A stretch of 44,675 bases of DNA from an uncultured Veillonellaceae bacterium (GTDB lineage Bacteria; Bacillota; Negativicutes; Selenomonadales; Selenomonadaceae). The stretch lies in the NCBI GenBank assembly GCA_900316275.1, contig ONCF01000002.1:1-44675 (forward strand), given 5' to 3'. Positions within the stretch are counted from its first letter, which is position 1. Every line of letters starts with the position of its first letter. The position numbers and the translations under genes were made by a program. Positions 1-9,502 of this stretch are shown here, piece by piece. Under the pieces are notes generated by a model. That model was not told the origin of the DNA. It made no database searches and was given only the letters and a program-made list of their open reading frames with translations.

Positions 1-127
1 CTAAGAAAGAGAAGGAAATTCTCCATCCTGTGTCTCTTAGAGATGCTCTTTTCTGGGCAGATGGAAAAGAACTGATATCGCTATCTTTGAGAGCACGCTC
101 AACCCGGAGACACGTCGCCGGGGCGGC

Positions 128-1945
128 ATGCACTACACGAGTATAGAGAACATCCACAAGGTCATTGACCCACTGTTTTTGGATGAGTACAAGAAAAAAT
201 TCCGTGAGGCCATGGCTATAAAAACCGTCAAGACACGCGTAGCCAAGCTGAAAGAGCTGCAACGTGAACTGGCCAGTGGCAAGTATTTTGACCCGGCGTG
301 CGGCAGCGGCAACTTCCTCACGGAAAGCTATCTGAGCCTGCGTCGGCTGGAGAACGACATCCTGCGCGAGACCGTCATGGACAAGGCCGGCACCGGTGTG
401 TTGGGCTTTGAGGATGACGAGCACAGCTTTATCCAGGTTAGCATCCAGCAGTTCTATGGCATCGAGATCAACGACTTTGCCGTGAGCGTCGCGAAAACAG
501 CCATGTGGATAGCCGAGAGCCAGATGTTCCAAGAAACTGAGGGCATTGTGCACAAGGAAATGGATTTCCTGCCGCTTTCGACGAATGCCAATATCCACGA
601 AGGTAACGCTTTGCGTATGGACTGGCGTGAGGTACTCAAGCCCGATGATTCGGTTAAGATTTTGGGTAATCCGCCGTTCGTAGGCGGCATGATGATGTCC
701 AAAGAGCAAAAGGCGGATGTAAAGGAAATTTTTGCGGGCGATAAAAGTGCGAAAGCTGGCGAGTTGGACTATGTGTCCTGCTGGTACAAAAAAGCCATGG
801 AGTTTATTCATGGTACCGCAATACGCTGCGCTTTCGTATCAACTAACTCCATTACGCAGGGGCAGCAAGCAACGACTCTTTGGAAGAATTTGGTGCAGCA
901 AGGACTGGTCATAAATTTTGCCTACAAGACGTTTGTCTGGACTAACGAATCTGCAAACAAAGCGGCTGTCCATTGTGTTATTATCGGCTTTTGTGCTGCC
1001 AAAGACAATGCTGAAAAGAGGCTCTTTAATGGTTCACAGTCACAGCATGTCAAACATATCAACTCGTATTTAATGGCCGCCCCTGACTTCTTTGTGGAGA
1101 GCCGAACGTCACCCTTGGTGGCTGGAATTCCACCAATGTTTTTCGGTAGTATGCCACGCGACGGTGGCGGTTTCAAGCTTACACCGGAGGAGAAATCTGC
1201 TTTGGTAAAGCAAGAGCCGCTGGCAGGTAAATGGATACATCCTTACATTGGGTCATACGAATTTATCAATAACAAGGCTCGATACTGCCTATGGTTGGTT
1301 GGCGCAAATCCAGCTGAAATTATGCAGTGTCCTACGGTGCTGAAGCGTGTCGAGGCTGTGCGTGACTTCCGGGCGAAAAGTGTGGCGGCTGCAACACGGA
1401 AATTTGCGGCTACGCCGACAGTTTTCTGTCAGATTGCCCAGCCGGATGTACCTTATATCGCGGTCCCCAAAACCTCATCGGAGAATCGAAGATACATTCC
1501 TATGGGTTTCCTACAACCAGATGTTATTGCCAGTGATTTGTTGTTCGTGATTCCGCATGCGCAACTTTACCATTTTGGCGTGCTCGAAAGTAACGTTCAT
1601 ATGGCATGGATGCGGCTGGTGGCAGGAAGGCTCAAGAGCGACTATCGCTACGCCAAGGATATCGTCTATAATAACTATCCCTGGCCGCAGCCTACAGCAG
1701 AGCAATATGCTGAGATTGAACGCACGGCCCGAAATATTCTTGATGCGCGTGCAAAGTATCCGGATAGTACTCTTGCCGATATGTATGGTGAGCACATGTA
1801 CCTATATGCTGATTTGCTGGAAGCCCATCGCGCCAACGACCGTGCTGTCATGCGTGCTTATGGCTTTGACGTTAAGCTGCCAGAGAGCGAATGCGTGGCT
1901 GAGCTGATGAAGCTGTATCAGCAGCTGGCTGGGCAAACGAAGTAA
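128..1945 (+). CDS. 5'-truncated N6-adenine-type DNA methyltransferase (restriction-modification remnant)
   Basis: Class I SAM-dependent DNA methyltransferase of the large type II/IIG-like group. The SAM-binding motif FDPACGSGNF is at residues 54-63 and the catalytic NPPF motif at 181-184; the rest resembles the target-recognition half of these enzymes. Family members are usually several hundred residues longer and carry an N-terminal region before the 'HYTS' segment. Here the homologous frame continues upstream of the ATG (IFESTLNPETRR at about 83-118) but has no ATG, GTG or TTG start and meets an in-frame stop at 38-40. The gene has therefore lost its 5' part by deletion or frameshift and is probably a remnant. 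No ribosome site precedes the ATG. Its base composition is visibly more AT-rich than the genes downstream, which suggests horizontal origin. No partner endonuclease is seen. Confidence 0.75.
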   Translation: MHYTSIENIHKVIDPLFLDEYKKKFREAMAIKTVKTRVAKLKELQRELASGKYFDPACGSGNFLTESYLSLRRLENDILRETVMDKAGTGVLGFEDDEHSFIQVSIQQFYGIEINDFAVSVAKTAMWIAESQMFQETEGIVHKEMDFLPLSTNANIHEGNALRMDWREVLKPDDSVKILGNPPFVGGMMMSKEQKADVKEIFAGDKSAKAGELDYVSCWYKKAMEFIHGTAIRCAFVSTNSITQGQQATTLWKNLVQQGLVINFAYKTFVWTNESANKAAVHCVIIGFCAAKDNAEKRLFNGSQSQHVKHINSYLMAAPDFFVESRTSPLVAGIPPMFFGSMPRDGGGFKLTPEEKSALVKQEPLAGKWIHPYIGSYEFINNKARYCLWLVGANPAEIMQCPTVLKRVEAVRDFRAKSVAAATRKFAATPTVFCQIAQPDVPYIAVPKTSSENRRYIPMGFLQPDVIASDLLFVIPHAQLYHFGVLESNVHMAWMRLVAGRLKSDYRYAKDIVYNNYPWPQPTAEQYAEIERTARNILDARAKYPDSTLADMYGEHMYLYADLLEAHRANDRAVMRAYGFDVKLPESECVAELMKLYQQLAGQTK

Positions 1946-2002
1946 GGATAGGATTGATTTTATCTGGAAAATGCGTAAATGAACGCCATTCATAAATTTT
2001 GC

Positions 2003-2031
2003 TTGACAGGCGCGCGAGCGTATGCTATCGT
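2003..2031 (+). promoter_or_regulatory. Promoter of the SAM riboswitch-metK transcript
   Basis: A perfect -35 TTGACA (2003-2008) is followed after 17 bp by TATCGT (2026-2031). The latter is preceded by TG at the extended -10 position. Transcription would start about 20 bp before the riboswitch P1 helix. Confidence 0.7.
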
Positions 2032-2056
2032 GTAGACAGTACAACTGAACAGGAGA

Positions 2057-2158
2057 CTTCATCCAGAGCAGTGGAGGGAATGGCCCGATGAAACTGCGGC
2101 AACCCTTGCGTATGCAAAACGGTGCCAATTCCTTTAGGCAAAGACCTATAAGATGAAG
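2057..2158 (+). ncRNA. SAM-I (S-box) riboswitch aptamer
   Basis: The leader shows the S-box signature. The P1 helix is CTTCATC (2057-2063) with GATGAAG (2152-2158). The conserved segments CAGAG, GTGGAGGGAATGGCCC, GATGAAACTGCGGCAACC and GGTGCCAATTCC follow in the right order. It senses S-adenosylmethionine. Binding should stabilise P1 and allow the terminator that follows to form, so excess SAM shuts off SAM synthetase production. Confidence 0.95.
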
Positions 2159-2174
2159 GGAGGAAACGAGATTT

Positions 2175-2207
2175 AATCCCTGCCCTTATAGGCAGGGATT
2201 TTTAGTT
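2175..2207 (+). terminator. Riboswitch expression-platform terminator
   Basis: A 10-bp perfect stem AATCCCTGCC / GGCAGGGATT with loop CTTATA is followed by a T-rich run (TTTTAGTTT). It lies 16 nt downstream of the SAM-I aptamer and before metK, the expected place for SAM-dependent attenuation. Confidence 0.9.
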
Positions 2208-2298
2208 TGCGTGGCGAAGTTTCCTGCTGGAGTTAGGGACATGCAGACGGCGTAGATGCATGCAGTAATGTCCCGTATAGTCAAGGAGGTATGACTAA

Positions 2299-3489
2299 AT
2301 GAGCAAGAAACGTATGCTGTTCACCTCGGAGTCGGTGACGGAGGGTCATCCGGACAAGCTGGCTGACCAGATTTCCGATGCCATTCTCGATGCCATTCTC
2401 GCGCAGGATCCGCAGGGCCGCGTGGCCTGCGAGACGCTCGTGACGACGGGGCAGGTGCATGTCGTGGGCGAGATCTCCACGAGCTGCTATGTGGATATAC
2501 CGAAGATTATCCGCCAGACCATCCGTGAGATTGGCTACACGCGCAGCGATTACGGCTTTGATGCCGACACGGTGGGCATCCTCGTCTCGCTGGACGAGCA
2601 GTCGCCGGATATCGCTCAGGGCGTCAACGAGGCGCTCGAGGCGCGCGAGGGTGAGATGGAGGCCGAGGACGCTATCGGCGCGGGCGACCAGGGCATGATG
2701 TTCGGCTATGCGACGAACGAGACACCGGAGTACATGCCGCTTTCCATCGCGTTGGCACACAAGCTGTCCCGCCGCCTCGCCGAGGTGCGCAAGAATGGCA
2801 CGCTGAAATATCTGCGCCCGGACGGCAAGACGCAGGTCACCGTGGCCTACGAGGATGGCAAGGCAGTAGCAGTCGATGCCATCGTCATTTCGACGCAGCA
2901 TGACCCGGATGTTACGCTCGAGCAGATTCGCAAAGACCTCATCGAGCAGGTCATCAAACCGGTTGTGCCGGCTGAGCTCTTGAGCGATGCGACGAAAATC
3001 TTCGTCAACCCGACGGGCAAGTTCGTCGTGGGCGGCCCGCAGGGCGACTCTGGCCTCACCGGGCGCAAAATCATTGTCGATACGTACGGCGGCTGGGCCC
3101 GCCATGGCGGCGGTGCCTTCTCGGGCAAGGACCCCACGAAGGTGGACCGCAGCGCGGCCTATGCGGCGCGCTATGTGGCGAAGAACATCGTGGCCGCTGG
3201 TCTCGCCGACCGTTGCGAAATCCAGCTGGCCTATGCCATTGGCGTCGCGCACCCCGTGTCCGTCATGGTCGATACGTTCGGCACGAACAAGGTGGACGAG
3301 GCGACGATTGAGTCGCTCGTGCAGAAGCATTTCGACCTGCGTCCGGCCGGCATCATCAAGATGCTCGACCTGCGCCGTCCTATCTACCGCCAGACGGCGG
3401 CCTACGGCCATTTCGGCCGCACGGACGTCGACCTGCCCTGGGAGCACACGGACAAGGCCGACGCATTGCGCAAAGAAGCCGGCCTCTAA
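2299..3489 (+). CDS. metK: S-adenosylmethionine synthetase
   Basis: Makes S-adenosylmethionine from methionine and ATP in the cytosol. The 396-residue length is typical. Motifs visible are [11 protein letters not shown] (10-20, ATP/methionine site), [12 protein letters not shown] (127-138) and the glycine-rich [19 protein letters not shown] loop near 270-288 that carries the catalytic Lys and Asp. The start is set by a strong AAGGAGGT site 8 bases upstream. It sits directly under the SAM-I riboswitch, so it is feedback-controlled by its own product. A small unknown gene follows after 13 bp and probably shares the transcript. Confidence 0.98.
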   Translation: MSKKRMLFTSESVTEGHPDKLADQISDAILDAILAQDPQGRVACETLVTTGQVHVVGEISTSCYVDIPKIIRQTIREIGYTRSDYGFDADTVGILVSLDEQSPDIAQGVNEALEAREGEMEAEDAIGAGDQGMMFGYATNETPEYMPLSIALAHKLSRRLAEVRKNGTLKYLRPDGKTQVTVAYEDGKAVAVDAIVISTQHDPDVTLEQIRKDLIEQVIKPVVPAELLSDATKIFVNPTGKFVVGGPQGDSGLTGRKIIVDTYGGWARHGGGAFSGKDPTKVDRSAAYAARYVAKNIVAAGLADRCEIQLAYAIGVAHPVSVMVDTFGTNKVDEATIESLVQKHFDLRPAGIIKMLDLRRPIYRQTAAYGHFGRTDVDLPWEHTDKADALRKEAGL

Positions 3490-3502
3490 GGAGTGATAGC
3501 GC

Positions 3503-4216
3503 ATGCGTAAGGTCGTAGGCGTGGCGCTCTTTATCTACGCAGTGATGCTCGGGGCGGGCGGCACGGCGTACTATGTGCTCTCGCAGCGCCAGCCGCCTGC
3601 ACCAGTCGAGACGCAGCCGGTTGAGAAAGGGCCAACGCCCGAGGAACTGGCCGAGGCCCAGCGGCGTGAGGCCGAGCGGGCGGCGAAACGGGCCCGCGAG
3701 GAGGAGCTCGCCCAGCAGGTTGACGCGCTGAAACAGCAGCTGGGCAGCAAAATCGTCAACGGCGTCACGTACTACGGTTTCCCGAGCCGCGAGATGCCCG
3801 CGCCCGGCGTCTACCTGCGCCCCTACACCTGCTACGACGGCAACGGCCTGAATGTGAAGATGGACATCTACTACCACTACACCATCGACGACGGCACAAA
3901 TATCGCGTGGATTCACGGCGACCACCTCGCGGTGAACTGTGACGGGCAGAGCTACGATTTTGCGCTCAACAAGCAGAATAGGCACGACATCACGGCTTCC
4001 GATGCCACGGGTCTCTCCGAGCACTACGTCATGACGGCGACGGAGCCGATGCTCTCGATGCTCAAGCAGGCCGCCCAGGCGGAGAGTGTGAGCATCCAGT
4101 ACTATCAGGCCGCGAATGGCAAGGTGCGTTCGCACACGCTGACGGCGGACGAGCGCGCGCATATCGCACAGGTCATGCAGCTGTATAAACTTATGGGTGA
4201 GCAGCTCACTTTATAA
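3503..4216 (+). CDS. Membrane-anchored protein of unknown function
   Basis: A 237-residue protein that I do not recognise. It has one N-terminal hydrophobic segment (about residues 5-26) acting as signal anchor or uncleaved signal peptide. Then come a short Pro-rich stretch (31-46) and a charged, probably coiled-coil helix (about 46-78, rich in E, A, R and K). A C-terminal domain of about 155 residues has two cysteines that could form a disulfide (in TCYDG and VNCDG). The topology suggests an extracytoplasmic domain on a helical stalk. It starts 13 bp after metK with an AAGGAG site, so it is probably cotranscribed with and riboswitch-controlled alongside metK, although a functional tie to SAM is not evident. 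Confidence 0.75.
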   Translation: MRKVVGVALFIYAVMLGAGGTAYYVLSQRQPPAPVETQPVEKGPTPEELAEAQRREAERAAKRAREEELAQQVDALKQQLGSKIVNGVTYYGFPSREMPAPGVYLRPYTCYDGNGLNVKMDIYYHYTIDDGTNIAWIHGDHLAVNCDGQSYDFALNKQNRHDITASDATGLSEHYVMTATEPMLSMLKQAAQAESVSIQYYQAANGKVRSHTLTADERAHIAQVMQLYKLMGEQLTL

Positions 4217-4226
4217 ATTGCAGACG

Positions 4227-4264
4227 AAAAATCGCCTGTCCTGACTGGGGATAGGCGATTTTTT
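4227..4264 (+). terminator. Rho-independent terminator after the metK operon
   Basis: AAAAATCGCCT (4227-4237) pairs with AGGCGATTTTT (4253-4263), with further pairing inside the loop. The hairpin ends in a T run. The A-tract on the left arm makes it potentially bidirectional, serving the converging MFS remnant too. Confidence 0.9.
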
Positions 4265-4305
4265 GAATATAAAAACTTTTGGTGCTTTAACTGATTAGAT
4301 GGCTA

Positions 4306-4800
4306 TCAATCCACCCTGACCTGTGGGTGCAGCTCGCGCTGGTGCTCGGGCGCGATGATGGGGGCGAGGCCGTTGACCATCATGAGGATGGCATAGAAGC
4401 GTGTAAGCTCCGGCCCCTCGCAGACGTCACGCGCGATAGCGCGTGAGATGACGATGCCACACGCACCAGCGAAGCCCTGAATAAAGCGCAGGGCGAGGAA
4501 GAGGGCAATATGCGTGACATAGGCGCAGCCGGCCGAGGCGAGTGTGAAGACGAGCATGCCGGTGAGCAGCGGCACCTTGCGTCCGCGCATGTCGCTGATC
4601 GGGCCGGAGAAAATCTGCCCCAGCGCCATGCCCAGCATGGTCATCGTGAGCGTCATCTGCGTGAGTGAGGCGCTGATGCCGAGGTCAGACTGCACAACGG
4701 GCAGCGAGGGCAGGTACATGTCGGTCGAGAGCGGCGCCATGGCTGACATGATACCAAGGAAAATAATCATACAGAGACGTCCTCTGCGGGATAACTGCAT
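4306..4800 (-). pseudogene. Truncated Bcr/CflA-type drug-efflux MFS transporter
   Basis: The N-terminal 150 or so residues of a major facilitator of the Bcr/CflA (DHA1) group. TM1 carries the family's STDMYLPSLP motif (about 25-34). The loop 2-3 motif is seen as GPISDMRGRK (about 66-75), and TM3 to TM5 follow. Full-length members have about 400 residues and 12 helices. This one stops at residue 164, just after LAPIIAP, with an unrelated tail (EHQRELHPQVRVD). The start is supported by an AGGAGG ribosome site. With about five helices it cannot be a working transporter. Confidence 0.85.
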
Positions 4801-5044
4801 AAATATCTACCTCCTGAAATAGCGGTGCTGAGGCCTGGCATAGAGGACACTCGCACCGCGTTACCGCTATTTAAGCAAGTTGCGGCGGCAAAAGCAACGT
4901 GCGCCGGAACACAGGCAAAAACGGTAAAAAACGCGCACGTGCAGGCAGGAAACAGGCGTGTTTTGGCGAATATAAACAAGGATAAGAGTATTGGGGAAAT
5001 ACGGAGATTATAGCAGGCACTTGAGGGAAGGGGACTGATGTGTT

Positions 5045-6610
5045 ATGAACAGCTCAGAGACGATTGCCCAGCTGTTTAAAGAGAGACTGAAGAAAGTATC
5101 GGCGCTTGTGGTCGCCGTGGTCGTCGTGGTTATGGGGAGCCTGTATCTCTTTACGAGCTATACGGGCGTGGTCAACGACGCGGGTATCGTGCGCGGCGGC
5201 AGTCAGCGCGTGGTGAAGCAGGTGCTGGCGGGTGCGGATGAGAGCAAAACGGTCGCGGCCGTGGAGGGCAAGCTCACGTCCATCGGCGGGCGTATGCACC
5301 TCGGCAGTTTCCCGAGTGAGCGCGATGCCTGCGAGCAGTACTGGCAAAAGACCGTGAAGCCGGCCATTGAACAGTACAAGCAGGATAAGAATGCGGCGCC
5401 GCTGCTGGAGGCCAGCGAGACGTATTTCGCCAAGACGAATACGATGGTCGATGCGGCGCAGTTCATGGTTGACATCATGGCTGTCATTCTCTATATCCTG
5501 CTCATCGGCTTCGTGGCCGTCGTGCTGCTGGTGCTGCGGCGCGGTATCTACCAGACGTTCCTCGACCGTGTCGTCGAGCCGCTGGCGGCCCTGGAGGAGA
5601 GTGTGCAGAGCATGGTGCGCGGCAACCTTTCGCAGCGCTTTGACTACAGCCGGGCGGACGAAATCGGTGCGGTGTACGACCTGCTGCGACAGATGAGCAA
5701 GTCGCTCCAGAGCTACGTGCAGGACATCGACAAAAATCTCTCCGTCATGGCGGGCGGCGACCTGGTTACCGTATCGGACGCACACTATGTGGGCGATTTC
5801 CAGCCCATTCAGGAGAACTTGCAGCATATCCGCGCGACGATGTGCGAGGCCATGCAGTCCATCGGCCGCATGGCGGACGAGGTGGCTGTGAGCGCCGGTG
5901 AGGTCTCGAAGGTTTCGCAGAGTCTCGCCGAGGGCGCGGTCTCGCAGAACGAGAGCGTGCAGGACTTGCAGGAGCATATCAACAGCGTCATCGAGCAGAA
6001 CGAAAAGGTAGACAGCTTCGTGGCCGAGGCCAAGGAGTCGGCTAAACATACGCGGGAGAGTGTGGCCGCGAGCCAGGCCGAGGTGCACCGCGTCGTGGCC
6101 GCCATGCAAGACATCAGCAAGGCTTCGGAGGAAATCCGCGGCATCCTCGGCACGCTGGAGGCCATCACGGGCCAGACCTCGCTGCTGGCGCTGAACGCCT
6201 CTATCGAGGCGGCACGTGCAGGCGAGGCGGGACGCGGTTTTGCCGTGGTCGCCGACGAGGTGCGCAAGCTCTCGGACGAGTCGGCTAAGAACACGCAGGA
6301 AATCGGCGCGCTCATCGGCAAGGCTCTCGCCGCCATCGAGAGTGGCATTCAGGTCGTCGACAGCGCCGAGGCCTCCATGGGCAGCATCACCGGCGCGACC
6401 ACCAAGGTCCGTGAGGTCATCGACAATCTGCAGGCGCAGTCGCACGCGCAAATGGACAAGCTGGCCCGGGTCGACAAGCTCTCGCAGAATATCCTTTCCG
6501 TCGTCACGGATAACTCCGCCGTCTCCGAGGAGTGTGCCGCCTCGAGCAGCGAGCTCTCAAACTATTCCGATGCGCTCAAGGAAAATGTGGGCCGTTTCCG
6601 CACGGAGTAA
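5045..6610 (+). CDS. Methyl-accepting chemotaxis protein
   Basis: Transmembrane chemoreceptor that signals to CheA/CheW. TM1 is at about 19-38, a short extracytoplasmic sensor region of about 100 residues follows, TM2 is at about 141-165 and the HAMP domain at about 166-220. The long coiled-coil signalling domain contains the hairpin tip around [20 protein letters not shown] (371-390) and the conserved [18 protein letters not shown] that follows. The periplasmic region is too small and divergent to name a ligand. It has its own GGGAAGGGG ribosome site and no chemotaxis partner gene beside it, so it is an orphan receptor acting with che genes elsewhere. It implies a motile cell, in keeping with the FliB-like gene near 10 kb. 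Confidence 0.95.
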   Translation: MNSSETIAQLFKERLKKVSALVVAVVVVVMGSLYLFTSYTGVVNDAGIVRGGSQRVVKQVLAGADESKTVAAVEGKLTSIGGRMHLGSFPSERDACEQYWQKTVKPAIEQYKQDKNAAPLLEASETYFAKTNTMVDAAQFMVDIMAVILYILLIGFVAVVLLVLRRGIYQTFLDRVVEPLAALEESVQSMVRGNLSQRFDYSRADEIGAVYDLLRQMSKSLQSYVQDIDKNLSVMAGGDLVTVSDAHYVGDFQPIQENLQHIRATMCEAMQSIGRMADEVAVSAGEVSKVSQSLAEGAVSQNESVQDLQEHINSVIEQNEKVDSFVAEAKESAKHTRESVAASQAEVHRVVAAMQDISKASEEIRGILGTLEAITGQTSLLALNASIEAARAGEAGRGFAVVADEVRKLSDESAKNTQEIGALIGKALAAIESGIQVVDSAEASMGSITGATTKVREVIDNLQAQSHAQMDKLARVDKLSQNILSVVTDNSAVSEECAASSSELSNYSDALKENVGRFRTE

Positions 6611-6671
6611 TGCGGCAGGAACGATTTCGACAGTTAGATGACATTTATACCCGCTTCGCGCCTGATTTTGC

Positions 6672-6700
6672 TTGCAGGTGTGGGGCGGGTATGTTATAAT
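6672..6700 (+). promoter_or_regulatory. Promoter of rpsO
   Basis: TTGCAG (6672-6677), a 17-bp spacer and a perfect TATAAT (6695-6700) preceded by TGT, giving an extended -10. It lies 112 bp upstream of rpsO. Confidence 0.8.
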
Positions 6701-6707
6701 GCTAGAG

Positions 6708-6785
6708 GTTTCACGGAGACGTGGAACGAGCGACCACAGCTCAGACAGCGAAGTACTCCGACGCTGGCTTAGCTGTTGGTGAAAC
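6708..6785 (+). ncRNA. Structured rpsO mRNA leader (candidate S15 autoregulatory element)
   Basis: The untranslated leader between promoter and rpsO ribosome site is closed by GTTTCAC (6708-6714) pairing with GTGAAAC (6779-6785). A branched, GC-rich interior contains an internal AGC-GCT helix. Leaders of this kind, in which S15 represses its own mRNA, are known in Firmicutes. I infer the function from position and the closing helix, not from a full consensus match. Confidence 0.5.
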
Positions 6786-6812
6786 ATTTATTTTACAGGA
6801 GGAATCAGTAAC

Positions 6813-7091
6813 ATGCTGACTCAGGAAGCAAAACAGGAAATCATCAAAAAGTACGCCGTGCATGAGGGCGATACGGGCTCTGCCGAGGTGCAGATTGCGG
6901 TGCTGTCCGCGCGTATCGACTACCTCACCGAGCATCTCAAGCAGCACAAGAAGGATCATCATTCCCGTCGCGGCCTGCTGAAGATGGTCGGTCATCGCCG
7001 CCGTCTGCTCAGCTATCTCTACAAGACTGACATCGAGCGTTATCGCGCGATTATCGGCAAGCTGGGCATCCGTTCCACGGTGGAGCGTTAA
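6813..7091 (+). CDS. rpsO: 30S ribosomal protein S15
   Basis: Small-subunit protein that binds the central domain of 16S rRNA. The 92-residue protein shows the family core: [17 protein letters not shown] near 19-35, the [11 protein letters not shown] rRNA-binding loop near 46-56 and the C-terminal [26 protein letters not shown] (6797-6802) lies 10 bases upstream of the ATG. It is followed by pnp, the conserved bacterial rpsO-pnp order. Confidence 0.98.
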   Translation: MLTQEAKQEIIKKYAVHEGDTGSAEVQIAVLSARIDYLTEHLKQHKKDHHSRRGLLKMVGHRRRLLSYLYKTDIERYRAIIGKLGIRSTVER

Positions 7092-7112
7092 TCCGATTTT
7101 TGCTGACGCAGG

Positions 7113-7159
7113 GGCTGCCTGCCGGGCTCTCGGGCCTGGTGGGCAGCCTTTTCTGTTTT
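7113..7159 (+). terminator. Hairpin between rpsO and pnp
   Basis: GGCTGCC (7113-7119) pairs with GGCAGCC at 7142-7148 around a second GC-rich stem-loop. A weak T-rich tract (TTTTCTGTTTT) follows. It may act as a partial terminator or as an RNase III-type processing site between rpsO and pnp. Confidence 0.6.
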
Positions 7160-7271
7160 ATGCGGAATTTTGTACAGGTTTTTCGCGGCTTTTAACAGGA
7201 TTTTTCCTAATCACGTGGAATAGAGAAACATGTAAGGTATGAATAAAGAGAGAGCAGATGGAGGCAAAGCA

Positions 7272-9347
7272 ATGCAGACGTTTGAAATGGAGCTGGGTGG
7301 CCGCAAACTGGTCATCGAACAGGGCAAAATGGCCAAACAGGCCAACGGCGCCGTACTGGTGCGCTATGGTGACACTGTGGTGCTCGTGACGGCCACGGCC
7401 TCGAAAGAGCCGCGCGAGGGTGTGGATTTCTTCCCGCTCACCGTTGATTATGAGGAAAAGATGTATGCGGCGGGCAAAATCCCCGGCGGTTTCATCAAAC
7501 GCGAGGGGCGTCCGTCGAGTGACGCTATCCTCTGCGCGCGGCTCATCGACCGGCCTATCCGCCCATTGTTCCCGAAAGGTTACCGCAACGACGTGCAGAT
7601 TGTGGCCACGGTGCTCTCTGTGGAGCCGGACAATGCGCCAGAGCTACTCGGCATGCTCGGCGCCTCGGCGGCGCTCACGGTCTCCGATATCCCGTTCATG
7701 GGGCCGATTGCGGGCGTGCGCGTCGGGCGCATTGGCGAGGAATTCGTAATCAACCCGACGGAGGAGCAGCGCGCGCAGTCCACGCTGAACCTCACGGTCG
7801 CGGGCTCGCACGATGCCGTGATGATGGTGGAGGCCGGTGCCAACGAGCTGCCGGAGGAGGTCGTGCTCGACGCCATCCTGTTCGGTCATCAGCAAATCAA
7901 AAAGCTCGTGGAGTTCCAGCAGCAGATACAGGCAGCCTGCGGCAAGGAGAAGGCAGAGCCGCGCCTGTTCCTCGTGCCGGCGGAACTGCGCGACGCCATC
8001 CGCGATTTCGCCAAGGACAAGCTCGACGCGGCGACGCGTAATCCGGACAAGCTGGACCGCGATGCGCATATCGCGGCCGTCAAGGCCGAGGTCATGGAGC
8101 ATTTCCTCGCGGAGTATCCCGAGAGTACGGCGGAGATTGAGATTGCGCTGCACGATATCGAAAAGGAAATCGTACGCCACATGATTACGCACGAGAAAAT
8201 CCGTCCGGACGGACGTGCACTGGATGAGGTGCGGCCCATCAGCTGCGAGGTCGGCCTGCTGCCGCGCGCGCATGGCTCGGGCCTGTTCACGCGTGGGCAG
8301 ACGCAGGTGCTCACGGTCACGACGCTCGGTCCGCTCTCCGACGAGCAGATTATCGACGGCCTCGGCCCCGAGACGAAGAAGCACTACATCCATCACTACA
8401 ATTTCCCCGGCTACTGCGTGGGCGAGGCAAAGCCCATGCGCAGCCCCGGCCGTCGCGAAATCGGCCACGGTGCGCTGGCGGAGCGCGCGCTGCTGCCGGT
8501 CATCCCAACGACGGACGAGTTCCCGTATACTATCCGCCTTGTCTCGGAGGTGCTGGAGTCGAACGGCTCGAGCTCACAGGCCTCCGTCTGCGGCAGTACG
8601 CTGTCGCTCATGCAGGCCGGCGTGCCTATCAAGCGCCCGGTCTCCGGTATCGCCATGGGTCTCGTGAAGGACGGTGACGACTACACCATCCTCACGGATA
8701 TCCAGGGCATGGAGGATGCGCTCGGCGATATGGACTTCAAGGTCGCAGGCACGGAACGCGGCGTCACGGCCATCCAGATGGATATCAAAATCGGCGGCAT
8801 CACGCGCGATATCCTCGCGGCCGCGCTCGCGCAGGCCAAGCGTGGCCGGGCCTTTATCCTCGGCAAGATGCTAGAGTGCATTGCTAAGCCTAATCCAGAG
8901 CTCAGCCCGTATGCGCCGCGCATCGAGACCATGCACATCGAGGTCGACAAGATCCGCGAGGTCATCGGCACGGGCGGCAAGGTCATCAAGGGCATCATCG
9001 ACGCCACGGGCTGCGAAATCGACATCGAGGAGGAAGGCAGCATCTACATCGCCTCGACGGATGCGGCGGGCATGGCCAAGGCCAAGCAGATGATCGAGGA
9101 CATCGTGCGCGACGTCGAGGTCGGCCAGGTCTACACAGGCGTCGTCACGCGCCTCATGAAGTTCGGTGCCTTCGTGAAAATACTGCCGAATAAAGAGGGC
9201 CTCTGCCACATTTCGCAGCTCTCCAACCACCGCGTGGAGCGCGTGGAGGACGTCGTGGCCGTGGGTGACCAGCTCGAGGTCAAGGTTGTGGAAATCGATG
9301 ACAAAGGCCGCATCAATGTGAGCCACAAGGCCGTTATGCGGCGCTGA
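7272..9347 (+). CDS. pnp: Polyribonucleotide nucleotidyltransferase (PNPase)
   Basis: Phosphorolytic 3'-5' exoribonuclease of the RNA degradation machinery. The order is complete: first RNase PH domain (about 10-140), helical linker, second RNase PH domain (about 310-545, with [11 protein letters not shown] and [21 protein letters not shown]), KH domain ([13 protein letters not shown] near 555-570) and C-terminal S1 domain ([22 protein letters not shown] near 630-650). I choose the ATG at 7272, preceded by GGAG at 8-base spacing, giving 691 residues. An in-frame ATG at 7239 would add 11 residues without a clear ribosome site. PNPase genes often autoregulate through a hairpin in the leader, and one is present upstream. 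Confidence 0.97.
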   Translation: MQTFEMELGGRKLVIEQGKMAKQANGAVLVRYGDTVVLVTATASKEPREGVDFFPLTVDYEEKMYAAGKIPGGFIKREGRPSSDAILCARLIDRPIRPLFPKGYRNDVQIVATVLSVEPDNAPELLGMLGASAALTVSDIPFMGPIAGVRVGRIGEEFVINPTEEQRAQSTLNLTVAGSHDAVMMVEAGANELPEEVVLDAILFGHQQIKKLVEFQQQIQAACGKEKAEPRLFLVPAELRDAIRDFAKDKLDAATRNPDKLDRDAHIAAVKAEVMEHFLAEYPESTAEIEIALHDIEKEIVRHMITHEKIRPDGRALDEVRPISCEVGLLPRAHGSGLFTRGQTQVLTVTTLGPLSDEQIIDGLGPETKKHYIHHYNFPGYCVGEAKPMRSPGRREIGHGALAERALLPVIPTTDEFPYTIRLVSEVLESNGSSSQASVCGSTLSLMQAGVPIKRPVSGIAMGLVKDGDDYTILTDIQGMEDALGDMDFKVAGTERGVTAIQMDIKIGGITRDILAAALAQAKRGRAFILGKMLECIAKPNPELSPYAPRIETMHIEVDKIREVIGTGGKVIKGIIDATGCEIDIEEEGSIYIASTDAAGMAKAKQMIEDIVRDVEVGQVYTGVVTRLMKFGAFVKILPNKEGLCHISQLSNHRVERVEDVVAVGDQLEVKVVEIDDKGRINVSHKAVMRR

Positions 9348-9382
9348 GACAGTACGGATTAAAACTTCAAAGTGCGTAAACG

Positions 9383-9409
9383 AAAAGCAGCCTGTGCGGC
9401 TGCTTTTTT
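9383..9409 (+). terminator. Terminator of pnp
   Basis: AAAAGCAGCC and GGCTGCTTTTTT form a perfect stem with a TGTGC loop and a run of six Ts. Confidence 0.92.
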
Positions 9410-9502
9410 AGTGGACCCCCGGGGGTCCGATAATTTCGGGTTTAAAAATTGTAGTAGGATAATGGCGTTTGCCCGGCTGGCAACACCAGCTGACATTGCT
9501 TG

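Noticed and set aside
2281-3504. 407-codon ORF antisense to metK
   Set aside because: Same codon phase shadow of a GC-rich gene; the protein is Arg/His/Leu-rich without motifs and metK is certain.
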